Shown one piece after another: positions 1 through 5,423 of a stretch of DNA of 5,423 nt. The DNA lies in the NCBI GenBank assembly GCA_039029515.1, contig JBCCFX010000233.1, forward strand, positions 1 through 5,423, written 5' to 3'. This stretch comes from JBCCFX01 sp039029515. Its GTDB lineage: Bacteria > Planctomycetota > Phycisphaerae > Phycisphaerales > SM1A02. Each line of letters opens with the position of its first letter. The first letter of the stretch is position 1. Under the pieces are notes generated by a model. The model was not told the origin of the DNA and did not search any database. It was given only the letters and a program-made list of their open reading frames with translations. The position numbers were made by a program, and so were the translations under genes.

Positions 1-1005
1 GTTCGTGACGATCACTTCGTCGTCGCGAATGTCCTTGGGCTTCGATGCCATCATGAGGCGGATCGATCCCGCGCGACGATAGTCATCCATGTAGCCGCCA
101 ACTGCAGTCGTGACGCGCTCGGAGGATGGCTCTTCCACCGAAACATTGGCGAACGGATCATCCGCGAGACGACTCAGCGCTTCGACGTTGTCTGGTTTCG
201 GTCGGCTGAATTCGGGCTTTCGATACGAGACCGTGACAAAAGCCCCGCATTCCGCCAATGCGATCGCAGTTTCGAGCGCACTGTCACCACCGCCCACGAC
301 GAGGCAATGCTTGTTGCGAAAATCCTTCGGGTCATGCAGGCGGTTGAAGACCTTTTCCTGGTCCTCGCCCGGGACGCCGAGCTTCCGGAAATTGCCCGAA
401 CGACCGATGCCCACGATGACGCGATGCGCGCGGATGGTGTCGCCGCCCGCAATGTGAATATCAAAGATGCCACCCGATTTCGTGACTTTCTCGACGCGCG
501 CAATCGTCGGCTCTATGCCGTTCGTGCGCATGAAGTCGCGCAATTCATCGACGAGACCTTCCTTGGTGGCGGATTTCTCGGTGAACTGCAGATCGCCGGC
601 GGGCGTCATTTCCGTCGGATACGTGTAGATCGGCTTCCCTTTGGGGAAGTTGCTGACCGTGTCGAACGGTTGCGAAGCTTCGATCAGCGTGGTGCGTAAG
701 CCCGCCTTGCGCGCTTCATGACAGGCGGCCAGTCCTGACACGCCGGCTCCAATGACGACGACATCCATGACGTCGTCCGCCGTGGTATCGCGTTTGATGA
801 ACGTGGGGTCAGCCAGCATCGTCTGCACCGAGCGCGCGCCGGTGTCTGACGAGAACTTGAGCAACGGAATGCCAGTGAGATCACCCACGACGTAGAGGCC
901 GGAGACATTGGTCGACCCGTCCTCGTTGACCGCGGGTAATTTCTCGACCGTCCCGGCCGGCCATCGGGTATGCAGCCAGTCCACGTAGCGACGAATCGGA
1001 TTCAT
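1..1005 (-). CDS. FAD/NAD(P)H-dependent oxidoreductase, thioredoxin-reductase-like (partial, 3' end off window)
   Basis: The frame is open from an ATG at 1005 down to position 1, giving 335 residues without a stop; the C terminus lies outside the window. Residues 82-94 carry the FAD Rossmann loop (VVVIGAGVSGLAA). Residues 199-215 carry the GxGRxxNxRKLGVPGED-type linker. Residues 236-247 carry the second, NAD(P)H-binding loop (VVGGGDSALETA). This two-dinucleotide-domain order is that of thioredoxin reductase and YpdA-like flavoproteins. The CxxC redox pair that thioredoxin reductase has just before the second loop is absent; only single cysteines occur (C95, C234, C253), so it is not a classical thioredoxin reductase. 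Unusually, residues 27-63 already contain a GLYVVGD motif, which in this family sits at the C-terminal end and closes over the FAD. An AGAGGA Shine-Dalgarno lies 11 bases before the ATG and supports this start. The electron acceptor cannot be told; cytosolic location is inferred from the lack of a signal peptide. Confidence 0.88.
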   Translation of the reverse strand, partial: MNPIRRYVDWLHTRWPAGTVEKLPAVNEDGSTNVSGLYVVGDLTGIPLLKFSSDTGARSVQTMLADPTFIKRDTTADDVMDVVVIGAGVSGLAACHEARKAGLRTTLIEASQPFDTVSNFPKGKPIYTYPTEMTPAGDLQFTEKSATKEGLVDELRDFMRTNGIEPTIARVEKVTKSGGIFDIHIAGGDTIRAHRVIVGIGRSGNFRKLGVPGEDQEKVFNRLHDPKDFRNKHCLVVGGGDSALETAIALAECGAFVTVSYRKPEFSRPKPDNVEALSRLADDPFANVSVEEPSSERVTTAVGGYMDDYRRAGSIRLMMASKPKDIRDDEVIVTN

Positions 1006-1223
1006 AGCGTTGTGATTCCTCTGTCCCGTCGTGCTGAAATGCGGATCGCGTGCGAACGCAGCATAGTCCAACCGAGGCATCCGCGCGGTCAGGCTTGGAT
1101 GATCGCCTGTCGTGCCGCGTTACACCACGTCGAGATGAAAAACAGGATGATCCACGCCGGATCTCGTCCGTGCATGCCTGTCGTCGCCTTGCCTCGGACC
1201 GTGACGCCGCCGATGATGCCCCC
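1006..1223. other. Divergent intergenic region, no gene seen
   Basis: These 218 bases separate the divergent oxidoreductase and thioesterase genes and should hold promoters for both. The thioesterase frame stays open leftward to an ATG at 1050, but the added 58 residues are Arg/Asp/Ser-rich, with no resemblance to the family N terminus, so I treat them as noncoding. I see no convincing -35/-10 pair, palindromic operator or riboswitch-like structure. A TATGCT on the minus strand (1065 to 1060) is a possible -10 box but has no -35 partner. Confidence 0.6.
1017..1022 (-). promoter_or_regulatory. Ribosome binding site of the minus-strand oxidoreductase
   Basis: On the minus strand this reads AGAGGA, 11 bases before the ATG at 1005. 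It is the only good Shine-Dalgarno match near that start. It fixes the N terminus and so shows that the unusual N-terminal GLYVVGD segment is part of the translated protein. Confidence 0.6.
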
Positions 1224-1616
1224 ATGAGCACGGACGACCGCATGACCGCCCTTCGCATTGTCACCATGCCGAAGGACACCAACCACTACGGCACGGTGTT
1301 CGGCGGCGTGATTCTGTCGTATATCGATCAGGCGGCATTCATCGAAGCTCGTCGGCATGGCCGGCATCGATGGGTCACGGTCTCCGTTGATCGCGTCGAC
1401 TTCGTCGCGACGGTTGAGGTCGGCGACACGGTCTGCTTTCTGACGCAAACCACGCGGACCGGCAATACGTCGATCACCGTCAATATTCGCGTTCAGGCTG
1501 AACGCTATCGCACGGGCGACATCGTGCATGTCACCGAAGCGCAACTCACTATGGTCTCGGTCGACCGGCATGGCAAGCCGATCCCGTTTCGCACCCCACC
1601 GACGGCGGATGAGTGA
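1224..1616 (+). CDS. Acyl-CoA thioesterase, hotdog fold, YciA/BACH family
   Basis: Predicted to hydrolyse acyl-CoA thioesters to free acid and CoA in the cytoplasm. The 130-residue product matches the usual length of YciA-type single-hotdog enzymes. The signature is seen at residues 15-38: MPKDTNHYGTVFGG followed by a helix with IDQAA, where N20 and D35 align with the conserved Asn and catalytic Asp of YciA. The strand-rich second half follows with VSVDRVDF, VEVGDTV and SITVNIRV, typical of the hotdog sheet, and a conserved short tail ending in GKPIPF. The ATG at 1224 is chosen because it gives the family-length N terminus; there is no clear Shine-Dalgarno, and an in-frame ATG at 1242 is possible. 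Its stop lies 2 bases before the purN ATG, so the two are probably cotranscribed, although no functional link between them is known to me. Substrate chain length cannot be predicted. Confidence 0.88.
   Translation: MSTDDRMTALRIVTMPKDTNHYGTVFGGVILSYIDQAAFIEARRHGRHRWVTVSVDRVDFVATVEVGDTVCFLTQTTRTGNTSITVNIRVQAERYRTGDIVHVTEAQLTMVSVDRHGKPIPFRTPPTADE
1604..1609 (+). promoter_or_regulatory. Likely ribosome binding site deciding the purN start
   Basis: GGCGGA lies inside the end of the thioesterase gene, 9 bases before the ATG at 1619 but only 3 bases before the alternative GTG at 1613. The spacing favours ATG 1619. The match to a consensus Shine-Dalgarno is imperfect. Confidence 0.4.
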
Positions 1617-1618
1617 CC

Positions 1619-2269
1619 ATGACGAGTGCGCCTCGGACGCTTCGCCTTGCGGTCCTGTTCAGTGGAGGCGGACGGACAGTCCTCAACCTGATGGATCGCA
1701 TCGACGATGCCTCGCTTCCCGCGACAATCGTGTCCGCGATCGCATCTCGTGATTGCGCGGGGATCAAACGCATCGAATCTCGCGGCGTTGATGTCCGCCT
1801 TGCGGCTGACGACCAGTTTGCCAACGACGATCTTCTGCACGCCACGATCACGCATTGGCTTCGCGAAGCGGATGTCGATCTGATCTGCCTGTGTGGCTAT
1901 CTGCGCTGGTTCCAGGTGAATCCGCACGACCGTCATCGCGTCATCAATATTCACCCTGCGTTGCTCCCCGCGTTTGGCGGCAAGGGTATGTACGGAATGC
2001 GCGTTCATCGTGCCGTGCTTGACGCAGGCGCCGTCGAAACTGGTTGCACCGTGCACTTCGTCGACGACATCTACGATCACGGTCCGACCATTCTCCAGCG
2101 CCGCTGCCCCGTGCTGCCAGACGACGATCCACAAGCCATCGCCGACCGAGTCTTTGAGCTTGAATGCACGACCTATCCTGATGCGATACGGCTCTTTGCT
2201 GAGGACCGCATCCGCGTCGAAGGCGGCGTCGTCCGCATCGTGGATGAGAACGTGCCGAAAACCTCGTGA
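1619..2269 (+). CDS. purN: Phosphoribosylglycinamide formyltransferase (GAR transformylase)
   Basis: Transfers a formyl group from 10-formyltetrahydrofolate to glycinamide ribonucleotide, the third step of de novo purine synthesis, in the cytoplasm. The product has 216 residues, close to the usual PurN length of about 200-215. The phosphate-binding loop FSGGGRT is at residues 14-20. The catalytic residues known from E. coli PurN are all present: N110 and H112 in NIHPALLP, and D153 in the YDHGP motif, which replaces the commoner DGG. Residues 120-130 read GGKGMYGMRVH, a slightly longer form of the loop after LLP than in E. coli, which I recall from several non-proteobacterial PurNs. The ATG at 1619 is preferred for its Shine-Dalgarno spacing; a GTG at 1613 would add two residues and overlap the thioesterase stop by 4 bases. 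It is probably in one transcript with the thioesterase. No other purine gene is in the window. Confidence 0.93.
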   Translation: MTSAPRTLRLAVLFSGGGRTVLNLMDRIDDASLPATIVSAIASRDCAGIKRIESRGVDVRLAADDQFANDDLLHATITHWLREADVDLICLCGYLRWFQVNPHDRHRVINIHPALLPAFGGKGMYGMRVHRAVLDAGAVETGCTVHFVDDIYDHGPTILQRRCPVLPDDDPQAIADRVFELECTTYPDAIRLFAEDRIRVEGGVVRIVDENVPKTS

Positions 2270-2287
2270 AGTTGACGGCTCGCCTCG

Positions 2288-2293
2288 TAGAAT
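2288..2293 (+). promoter_or_regulatory. Possible -10 box (TAGAAT) before the metallopeptidase gene
   Basis: TAGAAT matches the TATAAT consensus in five of six positions and lies in the 38-base gap between purN and the next ATG. A TTGACG occurs at 2272-2277, but it is only 10 bases away, too close for a standard sigma-70 pair, and 17-18 bases upstream there is no good -35. The same hexamer precedes hpf. A start from here would leave a leader of only about 7 bases before the ATG at 2308. Confidence 0.3.
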
Positions 2294-2307
2294 GCATCGA
2301 AGCTGCC

Positions 2308-3783
2308 ATGACACGCCCAATCCAACCTATCGCAGCCATGTTCGTCGCTGCCATCGTCTGCCTCGCATGTGTCGCAGACGTCTCGGCGCAAACGGGAGTG
2401 GACACCACCGTCACACGCCCGGACGTGGAGGCGCGCATTCCTCGCCTGTTCGACGCCGAACGGTTTGAGGATGCGGCATCACTCCTTGAGACGTACCTCG
2501 ACGACCATCCGCATGATGCGGACATGCTGTACAACCTCGCCTGTGCTTATGCGCGATTACAGCGTGCGGACGATGCCGCAGCGACGCTGCTTCGCGCCGT
2601 CGAAGCCGGTTTCGTCGCGTTTGATCACATGACATCCGACCCGGACCTGGACTCGATTCGGTCCCACGCAACATACGAGGCGATCGTCGAAGCGGTACGC
2701 CGGGTGCGCGATCGAGGCGCCACGCCGGGCGCGTCAGCCACCACCGCACTGGACCGCTGGCGAGCACGCTTCGGCACGCGCCAGTATCGGTACGAGATCG
2801 ACGATGAACGCAAGCTTGCCTATGCGACAGCGCTCGCCGATGAATCGCATGCACAGATGCGCGAGATGATCGAACGCGAGGCAGACCACCTCGCCGAGAG
2901 TCTCTTCGATGGCTATCTCAATGTGCCGGTACTCGTCGCTGTGCCAACGCCGAAACACGCCGATCAGCTTCTTCAAGCCGAGGAGATCGGCGGCATGTAC
3001 GTGCATGCAAGCCGGCAGTTGATCGCGCGAAATATCGGCGATTCGCTCCGCCATGAATTTGTGCACGCGATGCACTTCGCACATATGGAACGACTTGGCC
3101 AGAAACATCCGCTCTGGATTCAGGAAGGCATCGCATCGCTGTACGAGTCGTACACGCTCAGCGCATCGGGAGCAATCACGTTTCATCCGAACGAGCGACA
3201 CAACATTGCCAAGCGTCGGCAGCGCGCCGGCCGACTGATGGACTGGGACGATCTCTTCGAACTGTCGAGCGTGCGCTTCATGCAGATCGCGGGTCGAATG
3301 TATCCTGAAGTGCGCTCGATCTTCGAGTTCGTGGCGGCGGAAGGGAAACTCGAGGCGTGGTACGACGCGTACATTGAACACTTCGATGATGATCCCACCG
3401 GACGCACGGCGTTCGAGTTGACGTTTGATCAGCCGCTTGAAGCGGTTGAGCGCTCCTGGCACCGCTGGCTCGCAGACCGGGACCAGATCGATACGGATGT
3501 GCGCACCGGTGATGCCTCGCTCGGTATCCGCGCGGCGGAGAACAACGCCAATGATGGCGTGCTGATCGGTGAAGTCCTGAACGAGTCAGGTGCGCGTCGC
3601 GCGGGCCTCCGGCGCGGCGATGTCATTGTGTCCATTGACACACGCCCGGTCCGCTCCCTGCGCGATCTTCAGATCACGCTCGCCTCGTTCGACGTTGGCG
3701 ATCGCGTGGATGTCCGTGTCCGTCGCCGGGGCACGTATCGCACCGTCACCGTGCAACTTCGCCCCCGGCGTGCCGGGACCTAA
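2308..3783 (+). CDS. Exported TPR, zincin metallopeptidase (peptidase MA-like) and PDZ domain protein
   Basis: This 491-residue protein begins with a signal peptide at residues 1-27 (R3, hydrophobic MFVAAIVCLACV, predicted cut after ADVSA), so it acts outside the cytoplasm. Residues 43-130 form a TPR-like helical region with NLACAYARLQRADDAA and a DPDLDSIR terminal motif. The zinc site is H249-E250-F-V-H253, with E273 in WIQEG twenty residues later as the likely third ligand. That is the gluzincin arrangement of the peptidase MA-like family, so the active site looks intact. Residues 335-390 resemble the helical tail of that family, ending in the E-x-x-W-x-x-W-L pattern. Residues 402-486 are a PDZ domain (LGIRA, GLRRGDVIVSID), likely for substrate or peptide-end binding. 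ATG 2308 is chosen because it gives a clean signal peptide; a GTG at 2266 overlapping the purN stop would put an acidic extension in front. Substrate unknown. Confidence 0.85.
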   Translation: MTRPIQPIAAMFVAAIVCLACVADVSAQTGVDTTVTRPDVEARIPRLFDAERFEDAASLLETYLDDHPHDADMLYNLACAYARLQRADDAAATLLRAVEAGFVAFDHMTSDPDLDSIRSHATYEAIVEAVRRVRDRGATPGASATTALDRWRARFGTRQYRYEIDDERKLAYATALADESHAQMREMIEREADHLAESLFDGYLNVPVLVAVPTPKHADQLLQAEEIGGMYVHASRQLIARNIGDSLRHEFVHAMHFAHMERLGQKHPLWIQEGIASLYESYTLSASGAITFHPNERHNIAKRRQRAGRLMDWDDLFELSSVRFMQIAGRMYPEVRSIFEFVAAEGKLEAWYDAYIEHFDDDPTGRTAFELTFDQPLEAVERSWHRWLADRDQIDTDVRTGDASLGIRAAENNANDGVLIGEVLNESGARRAGLRRGDVIVSIDTRPVRSLRDLQITLASFDVGDRVDVRVRRRGTYRTVTVQLRPRRAGT

Positions 3784-3796
3784 TCCGCCTGTTGAT

Positions 3797-3814
3797 CAGC
3801 GGCCTGGGCCGTTG
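3797..3814 (+). terminator. Possible hairpin downstream of the metallopeptidase gene
   Basis: CAGCGGC (3797-3803) can pair with GCCGTTG (3808-3814) around a CTGG loop, giving a 7-bp stem with one G-U pair, 13 bases after the stop codon. No T-run follows, so it is not a canonical intrinsic terminator. It may weakly terminate or merely protect the 3' end. Confidence 0.25.
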
Positions 3815-3850
3815 GCTCAAGATTTGGCGGCTCAGCCCCCGATATTCGGT

Positions 3851-3880
3851 TTGAAGCACCTCCCTGCAGCCTGCTAGACT
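3851..3880 (+). promoter_or_regulatory. Predicted sigma-70-type promoter for the DUF502 gene
   Basis: TTGAAG (3851-3856) and TAGACT (3875-3880) are separated by 18 bases, and a TG dinucleotide sits just before the -10 box (TGCTAGACT), as in extended -10 promoters. This is the best-formed promoter in the window. Transcription would begin near 3887, leaving a leader of about 36 bases. The -10 region is embedded in CTAGACTAG, a perfect 4+1+4 inverted repeat. Confidence 0.5.
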
Positions 3881-3922
3881 AGAGGTGGCTGGAGGAAGCC
3901 TGTTCCGCTTCGTACACCGTCT

Positions 3923-4837
3923 ATGGCGACATCATCCGAACGCACCTTCACTGGCGACTTCAAACGCGGCTTTCTGCGCGGGTTGGTGGTGTTGCTGCCG
4001 AGTGTGCTGACGCTCTGGATCGTGGTCAAGGGATACCAGTTCGTCAATACCGCAATCGCCGAGCCGATCAACCAGAGTGTTCGCATCGGCATCATCGAAG
4101 GCGGACGCGTCTGGACGCCCATTCGAACGCGCTTCGATCCGACGACCGAGGCAATCGATCTCGAAATCACCAACCTGATGGCGCAGGGCGAGGAGATCCC
4201 GCCGCGCGAACAGATTCGTGCCAGGCTTCGCGCTGAGAAAGTTCGCGCGTGGTGGGACGATCACTGGTGGACGAACTTCATCGGGTTTGTCGTGGCGATT
4301 CTCGGCGTGTACATCGCCGGTCGTCTCGTCGGTGGATTCATCGGCCGCCGTGTCTATCGACGCCTGGAAGAGCTCATCACCGCGCTGCCTGTCTTCAAAC
4401 ATGTGTACCCGCACATTAAACAGATCGTGGACTTCCTCTTCGGCGGCGACAAGCAGATTCAGTTCAGCCGCGTCGTCGTCTGCGAGTATCCACGAAAAGG
4501 CATCTGGTCAGTCGGATTCCTGACCGGCGATACGCTGCGCTCCGTGCAGGATCACGCCGGTGAATCCGTCACTATCTTCATCCCCAGTTCGCCAACACCG
4601 TTCACGGGCTACACGATCACGGTGCCACGATCGGAAGTCATCGAATTGCCGCTCACCGTGGAAGAGGCAATCCGGTTCGCCGTCAGTGGCGGCGTGCTGA
4701 TTCCAGATCACCAGAAGGTGCGTCGTGCCGGCGACGGAGCATCCATCGACGATTCCGGGCTGATTCCGATTCCGGGAAGCGAACCAACGACAGAGGATCA
4801 AGCCGCAACCGAACAATCACGCCGCGACGCGAGCTAG
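3923..4837 (+). CDS. DUF502 family inner-membrane protein
   Basis: A 304-residue membrane protein of the DUF502 family, whose biochemical role is not established. Two hydrophobic segments are seen: residues 17-42, with the family motif RGLVVLLPSVLTLWIV, and residues 118-140 (IGFVVAILGVYIAGRLVGGFI). The soluble domain then shows family hallmarks: LPVFKHVYPHIKQIVDFL (155-172), EYPRKGIWSVGFLTG (188-202), FIPSSPTPFTGY (219-230), and the final VEEAIRFAVSGGV (246-258). Typical members are about 200 residues. This one is longer because of a 75-residue segment between the two membrane helices (about 43-117, charged, with a WWDDHWW patch at its end) and an acidic, low-complexity tail after residue 265. 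The ATG at 3923 is the only plausible start that keeps the first helix, but no Shine-Dalgarno lies at normal distance; GGAGGA is at 3891-3896, 26 bases away. The tail ends 38 bases before hpf. Confidence 0.88.
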   Translation: MATSSERTFTGDFKRGFLRGLVVLLPSVLTLWIVVKGYQFVNTAIAEPINQSVRIGIIEGGRVWTPIRTRFDPTTEAIDLEITNLMAQGEEIPPREQIRARLRAEKVRAWWDDHWWTNFIGFVVAILGVYIAGRLVGGFIGRRVYRRLEELITALPVFKHVYPHIKQIVDFLFGGDKQIQFSRVVVCEYPRKGIWSVGFLTGDTLRSVQDHAGESVTIFIPSSPTPFTGYTITVPRSEVIELPLTVEEAIRFAVSGGVLIPDHQKVRRAGDGASIDDSGLIPIPGSEPTTEDQAATEQSRRDAS

Positions 4838-4843
4838 ACGAGC

Positions 4844-4849
4844 TAGAAT
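4844..4849 (+). promoter_or_regulatory. Possible -10 box (TAGAAT) before hpf
   Basis: TAGAAT, one mismatch from TATAAT, lies 32 bases before the hpf ATG. It is the second half of an imperfect 9-base tandem (GAGCTAGAC GAGCTAGAA, 4831-4848), whose first half contains the DUF502 stop codon. No clear -35 lies 17-18 bases upstream. A start here would leave a leader of about 20 bases carrying the hpf Shine-Dalgarno. Confidence 0.35.
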
Positions 4850-4862
4850 GGCAAAGGCTGCC

Positions 4863-4869
4863 AAGGAGG
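4863..4869 (+). promoter_or_regulatory. Strong Shine-Dalgarno of hpf
   Basis: AAGGAGG is complementary to the anti-Shine-Dalgarno of 16S rRNA at all seven positions and lies 6 bases before the hpf ATG. It is by far the strongest ribosome binding site in the window, fitting a protein made in large amounts to match ribosome number. Confidence 0.75.
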
Positions 4870-4875
4870 AACGTT

Positions 4876-5199
4876 ATGCAGGTCAATATCACGGCACGAC
4901 ACGCCGACCTCACGCCACCGATCGAGGAGTACGTCCAGAAGAAGGCCGAGAAGATGGTCAAGTACTTCGATCGAACGCAGCAGATCGATGTGATCGTCGA
5001 CAAGTCCAAGAAGGCCTATCGTGTTGAGTTCATTGTGGACGTTGAGAAGCATGAACCGTTCGTGGCCCATTGTGACGATGAAGATCTGTATGCGTGCATC
5101 GACCACTGCGCCGACCGTGCAACACGAATGCTCAAAGATCACAAGAGCAAGCTGCGCGACAACAAACACCACACGCCGACAAGCGGACTCGAATTATGA
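4876..5199 (+). CDS. hpf: Ribosome hibernation promoting factor, short form (HPF/YhbH, RaiA superfamily)
   Basis: Binds the 30S decoding region of idle ribosomes and blocks mRNA and tRNA binding during slow growth. The 107-residue product starts MQVNITARHADLTPPIEEYV, the usual first strand and helix. It continues with KYFDRTQQIDVIVD (residues 29-42), a central strand RVEFIVDVE (49-57) and the conserved DLYACIDHCADRATRMLKDHK (70-90), in which DLYAxID is the family hallmark. It ends shortly after the basic helix, so it lacks the C-terminal dimerisation domain of long HPFs and belongs to the short type. The start is fixed by the AAGGAGG Shine-Dalgarno. Its stop overlaps the ATG of the next gene (ATGA), so translation of the two is likely coupled. 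The pairing of hpf with an EIIA gene resembles the proteobacterial rpoN-hpf-ptsN locus, though rpoN is not upstream here. Confidence 0.93.
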   Translation: MQVNITARHADLTPPIEEYVQKKAEKMVKYFDRTQQIDVIVDKSKKAYRVEFIVDVEKHEPFVAHCDDEDLYACIDHCADRATRMLKDHKSKLRDNKHHTPTSGLEL

Positions 5200-5423
5200 A
5201 ACTGCGCGACATTGTTGAGGACAAGGCCATCATCCCGGCGCTCGCGTCGACGACGCGCGATGACGCCATCGCGGAACTCGTCGACGCCCTGGTGAGCGCG
5301 AAAGCGATCACCGCCGGTTTCCGCGATGAATGCATCGCGGAGATCATCAAGCGCGAAAAGAAAGGGTCGACCGGATTCGGTCACGGCGTGGCCGTCCCCC
5401 ACGTCAAGCATGCCGCGATCGAA
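5196..5423 (+). CDS. ptsN: PTS EIIA type-2 domain protein, PtsN/fructose-IIA-like (partial, 3' end off window)
   Basis: The first 76 residues of a phosphoryl-transfer protein are seen, from the ATG at 5196; a full EIIA domain would have about 150. The sequence fits PTS EIIA type 2: a first helix-loop (residues 1-40), then REKKGSTGFGHGVAVPHVKH at residues 53-72, where RE, STG and the PH pair are the family signature and H69 is the expected phosphorylated histidine. The start overlaps the hpf stop by 4 bases, which implies one operon and translational coupling. In proteobacteria the ptsN product is a regulatory, not sugar-transporting, EIIA; the hpf linkage favours this reading. A fructose IIA or a fusion to further domains cannot be excluded, because the end is missing. 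Confidence 0.88.
   Translation, partial: MKLRDIVEDKAIIPALASTTRDDAIAELVDALVSAKAITAGFRDECIAEIIKREKKGSTGFGHGVAVPHVKHAAIE

Noticed and set aside
1060..1065. TATGCT on the minus strand as a -10 box for the oxidoreductase.
   Set aside because: No acceptable -35 at 16-19 bases; too weak to call.
1095..1125. TTGGAT (1095-1100) with TTACAC (1120-1125) as a promoter for the thioesterase-purN transcript.
   Set aside because: The 19-base spacer and poor -10 match make it no better than background.
1050..1223. Upstream in-frame extension of the thioesterase to an ATG at 1050.
   Set aside because: The added 58 residues are Arg/Asp/Ser-rich and unlike any YciA N terminus; the ATG at 1224 gives the usual family length.
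2272..2293. TTGACG and TAGAAT as a full promoter before the metallopeptidase.
   Set aside because: Only 10 bases separate them, too short for a sigma-70 -35/-10 pair; only the TAGAAT is kept, at low confidence.
2266..2307. GTG start at 2266 for the metallopeptidase, overlapping the purN stop by 4 bases.
   Set aside because: It would place 14 residues with two acidic positions before the signal peptide; ATG 2308 gives a standard one.
1505..2320. Long minus-strand open frame (271 codons) opposite purN.
   Set aside because: Antisense shadow caused by the GC-rich codon pattern; the opposite strand encodes a clear PurN with catalytic residues.
2734..3462. Long minus-strand open frame (242 codons) opposite the metallopeptidase.
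   Set aside because: Shadow of a well-supported plus-strand gene; no recognisable domain or start signal.
5321..5340. Perfect 8-bp inverted repeat (CCGCGATG / CATCGCGG) with an AATG loop inside the EIIA gene.
   Set aside because: It lies in well-conserved coding sequence, and one such hairpin is roughly what chance gives over 5.4 kb; no T-run or regulatory context.

Overview
The window is a chromosomal segment of moderately high GC. It holds seven protein genes: one on the minus strand, cut by the left edge, and six on the plus strand, the last cut by the right edge. I see no rRNA, tRNA, CRISPR array, insertion sequence, phage gene or integrase, and nothing that looks recently acquired. The gene set suggests a planctomycete, perhaps of the Phycisphaerae type: an oxidoreductase with a terminal-type FAD motif at its N terminus, a PurN of the GKGMYG type, a secreted TPR/zincin/PDZ protein, an enlarged DUF502 membrane protein, and hpf next to a PTS EIIA gene. 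This assignment rests on remembered family resemblance, not on a search, and is tentative.

Layout. Positions 1-1005 (minus) encode at least 335 residues of a two-Rossmann FAD/NAD(P)H oxidoreductase without a CxxC disulphide. A 218-base divergent spacer follows. Then come a YciA-type hotdog acyl-CoA thioesterase (1224-1616), purN for glycinamide ribonucleotide formyltransferase (1619-2269) and an exported metallopeptidase-like protein with a PDZ domain (2308-3783). The first two are separated by 2 bases and look like one transcript. The third may be read through from them or have its own weak promoter. A 139-base spacer carries a possible hairpin and the best promoter in the window, and leads to the DUF502 inner-membrane protein (3923-4837). 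A 38-base gap holds a promoter-like box and a textbook Shine-Dalgarno, followed by hpf (4876-5199) and, overlapping it by 4 bases, a PTS EIIA domain gene (5196 to the right edge).

How the genes fit together. The left half is housekeeping metabolism (redox, acyl-CoA hydrolysis, purine synthesis) plus one envelope protein. The right half pairs ribosome hibernation (HPF) with a phosphorelay EIIA. The same neighbourhood is known from proteobacterial rpoN-hpf-ptsN loci and suggests coupling of translation silencing to carbon or nitrogen status. The least explained features are the N-terminal placement of the FAD motif in the oxidoreductase, and a TAGAAT/TAGACT box that recurs upstream of three genes, with every CTAG of the window confined to two of those sites. 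I did not find a convincing new multi-gene system.
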